From: B10-G9 sp963712165
GTDB taxonomy: Bacteria; Chloroflexota; Anaerolineae; Anaerolineales; UBA11858
Length of the DNA stretch: 64,000 nt
Assembly: GCA_963712165.1 (NCBI GenBank)
Contig: CAVQGY010000002.1
Span: 434,001 to 498,000, forward strand
Direction of reading: 5' to 3'
Part shown: positions 61,535 to 64,000 of the stretch, in pieces
How the letters are laid out: the number at the start of each line of letters is the position of its first letter
Position numbering within the stretch: position 1 is the first letter of the stretch
Position numbers and translations under genes: made by a program
Notes under the pieces: model-generated
Told to the model about the DNA's origin: nothing
Seen by the model: the letters and a program-made list of their open reading frames with translations, nothing else
Database searches by the model: none

Positions 61535-63079
61535 ATGGCTGGTGATAAGATCACACTCTACGCACTCGATTGCGGCACCGTTAACTGGCGGCTGTACCGC
61601 ATGGAATACCACTATGACGGGGAAAAGGCCCGGCATGTTACCAGTCCCCTGTCTTCCCCCCTGGCGAACTTTTCAGACACAAAACTACCCGCTGTGGTGT
61701 TATTGAATACTGCAGGCACGGATGTGGAAGCCGTCGGGGAAACAGCGCTAGGGTTCCAGGAAGACCACCAGGCCCGCGTGCGGCTGCGGGAATTCTTTAA
61801 ACCATCTATTGGTTCCCATCTGACCAATCATCCCGAACCTCACCAACAGCGTTACAGCCATTTTGAAGCGCTGCTTTATACACGCCTGCTGTTGAGAACA
61901 TTGATCGAACAGATCCGGATCGAGAAATACAATGATGAGGAATTTGATGACGGGGTCCATTTCTCGATCGCCTACCCTGATCGCTGGCGGACGGAAGATG
62001 GTGGAAAGATATTTGAGGATTACTACCATGTCATCCTGGAATGTTTTCCGCCAGAGCTGGCCGAACAGGTCCATTTTGTGCCCGACTCCGAGGGAGTGAT
62101 CCTGGGGCTAAAGGACCAGGCGCTATTGGACAGCTTTCATCCGAAAGATCTGAACCTGATCATTGATGTAGGGGCCAGTACAACCACGCTCCATGCCAGG
62201 AAGTTTAATCATGAAACCGGCGGCCTGACCAATATCAATCGTTATGAAGAGCCCTTTGGGGGAGGGCTTTATGATGCTCTTCTGGCCCAGCATCTCTCCA
62301 CCCAGTTGGATATCCCTTCTAAAATATTGGCCAACGACCATTCAGCTTTTATGGTTTTACGCCTCAAGAGCCAATTGATCAAGGAGGCCCTGAGTTTGCA
62401 GGCAGTCCGAGGGGAACTAACCCTTGATCCCCACTCTGCCCTGAACTCCCTGGCGTTGGTGATGAATAGCGGCCAGGTATTCAGGTCTCAAATTAAACTC
62501 ACTTTAGGAGATTTCAATCAGCTGAATCAGCCTTTGGATCAAGCCTTTCAAGAAGTCCTTAACCGCGGGTTGAAGGAGATGGAGATCGATGAGGAATCAA
62601 TCGGCAAGGTGATCCTTCTGGGTGGCGGAGTCATGATCCCCGGCATCTTAAATGGCATTCGGGAACGGTTTGACATTAACCGCGTGATCTTCCCTGAGAA
62701 TCCCCAGGAAATGATCGTCCGCGGCATAGGCCTGGCTTTTACAGATTCCATCCCTGAAAGGGAGTGGGAGGAAAAGCAACACATACCTGTCAAAAAAACA
62801 GGTTGGCGCCTGATGGATGAAAATGGGAAAGTGATTGATATCAATAAGGAGATCTTGATCGCTGGGCGAAGCCAGGAGGCTGATGTGCAGTTAGCCAGTA
62901 CCAAGTGTTCCAGGACCCATGCCTTGATCCGCCTGGAGGGCAACGCCCTGACCTTGATCGACCTGCGAAGCAAAAATGGCACTTTTATTAACAAAACCCG
63001 ACTGACTCCCAACACTGGACAAAGCCTCCGTGATGGTGACGAGATCATGTTCGGTGACCAGAGATTTATGCTGGAATAG
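61535..63079 (+). CDS. Hsp70/actin-like ATPase fused to a C-terminal FHA domain
   Basis: A 514-residue protein (516 if ATG 61529 is used). The first ~410 residues have the actin/Hsp70 nucleotide motifs: LYALDCGTVNWRLYRM (phosphate 1), LNLIIDVGASTTTLHARKF (phosphate 2, about 213), and VILLGGGVMIPGILNGIRERF (adenosine motif, about 360). There is no Hsp70 substrate-binding domain. Instead residues about 435-516 form an FHA domain: IAGRSQEADVQL (G-R), KCSRTHALI (S-x2-H), DLRSKNGTFINKTRL (N-G-T). The fusion suggests an ATPase scaffold targeted to phosphothreonine partners. Confidence 0.75.
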   Translation: MAGDKITLYALDCGTVNWRLYRMEYHYDGEKARHVTSPLSSPLANFSDTKLPAVVLLNTAGTDVEAVGETALGFQEDHQARVRLREFFKPSIGSHLTNHPEPHQQRYSHFEALLYTRLLLRTLIEQIRIEKYNDEEFDDGVHFSIAYPDRWRTEDGGKIFEDYYHVILECFPPELAEQVHFVPDSEGVILGLKDQALLDSFHPKDLNLIIDVGASTTTLHARKFNHETGGLTNINRYEEPFGGGLYDALLAQHLSTQLDIPSKILANDHSAFMVLRLKSQLIKEALSLQAVRGELTLDPHSALNSLALVMNSGQVFRSQIKLTLGDFNQLNQPLDQAFQEVLNRGLKEMEIDEESIGKVILLGGGVMIPGILNGIRERFDINRVIFPENPQEMIVRGIGLAFTDSIPEREWEEKQHIPVKKTGWRLMDENGKVIDINKEILIAGRSQEADVQLASTKCSRTHALIRLEGNALTLIDLRSKNGTFINKTRLTPNTGQSLRDGDEIMFGDQRFMLE

Positions 63080-63096
63080 GTATGCCCCAATAATGA

Positions 63097-63136
63097 AAGA
63101 GCCCCGGATATTATTATATACGGGGCTCTTTTTTTG
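63097..63136. terminator. Bidirectional terminator
   Basis: AAAGAGCCCCG (63097-63107) and CGGGGCTCTTT (63122-63132) form a perfect 11-bp stem, flanked by T on the plus strand; it separates the Hsp70-FHA gene from the cytochrome gene. Confidence 0.9.
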
Positions 63137-63154
63137 ATATGGAAACAGCTGGAT

Positions 63155-63553
63155 TTATTGCGGATCGCTGAGGATGAATTCCGCCATCGCGGTGATCTCG
63201 TCAGCTGACAAGAGGTCGCTGAATGACGGCATGGGGCCAGATCCATTTGTTATCGTGGCCTGGTAAACAGTGGCGTCCAGGGTCAATCGTTCAGGCAGGA
63301 GCGCTGGGCCTCTGCCACCGGAACGGTCTGCCCCGTGGCAGCGGGCGCAGCGGGCAGCAAAGATAGCTTCGGGGTCAATTTCCGGGGCTGCGGGAGGTTC
63401 TCCTTCTTCTACCTCTGCGGCATTCTCTACCTGGGTTTCTTCTCCTTCGGAGGTTGGGGCTAATGATGGGGCAGGGGATTCTGAAACCCAGCAGGCAGCC
63501 AGCAAAAGAACCAGGAGTGTGACTAAGATGATTGGTAACCAATATTTGGACAT
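63155..63553 (-). CDS. Lipoprotein cytochrome c
   Basis: A 132-residue exported lipoprotein. Signal MSKYWLPIILVTLLVLLLAAC (lipid Cys21), an acidic linker (about 25-60) and a class I cytochrome c domain with the heme site C69-A-R-C72-H73 and GSGPMPSF carrying the axial Met. It transfers electrons outside the membrane. The start at ATG 63553 has GGAGG upstream; four codons earlier is a less likely start. A divergent Crp-family gene follows. Confidence 0.9.
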   Translation of the reverse strand: MSKYWLPIILVTLLVLLLAACWVSESPAPSLAPTSEGEETQVENAAEVEEGEPPAAPEIDPEAIFAARCARCHGADRSGGRGPALLPERLTLDATVYQATITNGSGPMPSFSDLLSADEITAMAEFILSDPQ

Positions 63554-63650
63554 AATATCCTCCATATGTACCGGTAAGCTTTACTATAATATACCTTAAG
63601 AAAGTTGGACTCCAGCTACCATTCTAACACCCTGGAAGGGAAAGTAACTC

Positions 63651-64000
63651 ATGCGAAGATTACCCTCCACATTGGAAGCCCGGACTCAAGCGCTGAGGGA
63701 GAACCGCTACTTGAAAGGATTAGACAGCGAGGCATTGAAGATCCTGGCAGATAACACTCATTTGTTATCTTATGTAAGCGAGGAAAATATACTTCTCGAA
63801 GGACAACCAGGGCCGGGTTTATTCATCATTGAATCCGGCCGCGTGAAGATCTTTAAAGGATCACCTTCCGGGAGGGAAATGATCATCAATGTCCTTGAAG
63901 AGGGAGATTCTTTCAACGAAGTGCCGGTCTTTGACCAGGGCGAGAACCCCGCCAATGTTGAAGCGGTCATGGATACCCGATTGTGGCTGATCGAGGCAGG
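63651..64000 (+). CDS. Partial Crp/Fnr-family regulator
   Basis: The N-terminal 116 residues of a cyclic-nucleotide-binding-domain protein, cut by the window edge. LKGLDSEALKILADNTHLLSYVSEENILLEGQPGPGLFIIESGRVKIFKGSPSGREMIINVLEEGDSFNEVPVFDQGENPANVEAVMDTRLWLIEAG (read in parts: EGQPGPGLFIIESGRVKI, EGDSFNE) is the beta-roll of Crp/Fnr proteins. GGAAGGG lies before the ATG. No Cys cluster is seen in the visible part, so it is not an Fnr-type oxygen sensor at the N-terminus. Divergent from the cytochrome c gene, which it might control. Confidence 0.85.
   Translation, partial: MRRLPSTLEARTQALRENRYLKGLDSEALKILADNTHLLSYVSEENILLEGQPGPGLFIIESGRVKIFKGSPSGREMIINVLEEGDSFNEVPVFDQGENPANVEAVMDTRLWLIEA

Overview
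The window reads as the chromosome of a free-living anaerobic or facultative bacterium of moderate GC content. Gene content and protein style point to Chloroflexota, probably an Anaerolineae-like lineage. This is an inference from features such as FHA and Hsp70-like proteins, a lone GAF kinase, a YhfC protease beside an ABC-2 exporter, a corrinoid methyltransferase with a MetH-activation-like protein, and tRNA genes without encoded CCA. I see no rRNA operon, prophage, insertion sequence or CRISPR array. Almost all the DNA is ordinary chromosomal housekeeping sequence.

Layout. 0-8 kb: a partial lipoprotein, a tail-less SSB, a deoxynucleoside kinase with a nucleotidyltransferase-like protein, a GAF histidine kinase, and a minus-strand operon (GntR/YtrA regulator, YhfC protease, ABC ATPase, ABC permease, secreted zinc-ribbon protein). 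The operon promoter is followed by four tandem 8-bp operator-like repeats. Inside the operon, between gntR and yhfC, lies a perfect 16-bp parS palindrome. 8-10 kb: tRNA-Leu, glgC, then a roughly 400-bp gene-free stretch with clustered DnaA boxes, a GC-rich block and an AT-rich DnaA-trio-like tract. With parS about 2.3 kb away this is a strong candidate for the chromosomal replication origin, although dnaA is not in view and dnaN lies 37 kb to the right.

10-26 kb: enoyl-CoA hydratase, M23 peptidase, diguanylate cyclase, small unknowns, a HAD phosphatase with a membrane protein, tRNA-Ser, a MacAB-type efflux set followed by its own two-component system, PiT phosphate transporter with a DUF47 partner, and a methyltetrahydrofolate methyltransferase with a MetH-activation-like protein. 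25-41 kb: sugar dehydrogenase lipoprotein, lipoamide dehydrogenase, RNase D with the amputated start of a beta-CASP nuclease gene, two GNAT proteins, a degenerate Lgt-like protein, NadE, PepF, MtnA, a C39-like cysteine protease, ABC-F, an LCP protein and an FHA membrane protein.

41-64 kb: rRNA uracil methyltransferase, a structured RNA stretch with two tandem terminators ahead of an aminotransferase, glutamate dehydrogenase, a second deoxynucleoside kinase, dnaN, a SAM-I riboswitch with metK, thioredoxin, SbcC, a chelatase AAA+/VWA pair separated by an A9 slippery run, an S1 protein with a long acidic tail, ClpC, peroxiredoxin, MBL hydrolase, M48 protease, an Hsp70-like/FHA fusion, a lipoprotein cytochrome c and a partial Crp-family regulator.

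Themes that tie genes together are replication and repair (SSB, candidate oriC and parS, dnaN, SbcC, two dNKs), methionine/SAM and one-carbon chemistry (SAM riboswitch-metK, mtnA, the corrinoid methyltransferase pair), envelope work (LCP, M23, Lgt-like, lipoproteins) and stress or proteolysis (ClpC, M48, PepF, YhfC). At least four genes have a -10 hexamer placed 6-8 nt before the start codon and no Shine-Dalgarno sequence, so leaderless transcription appears to be common here.
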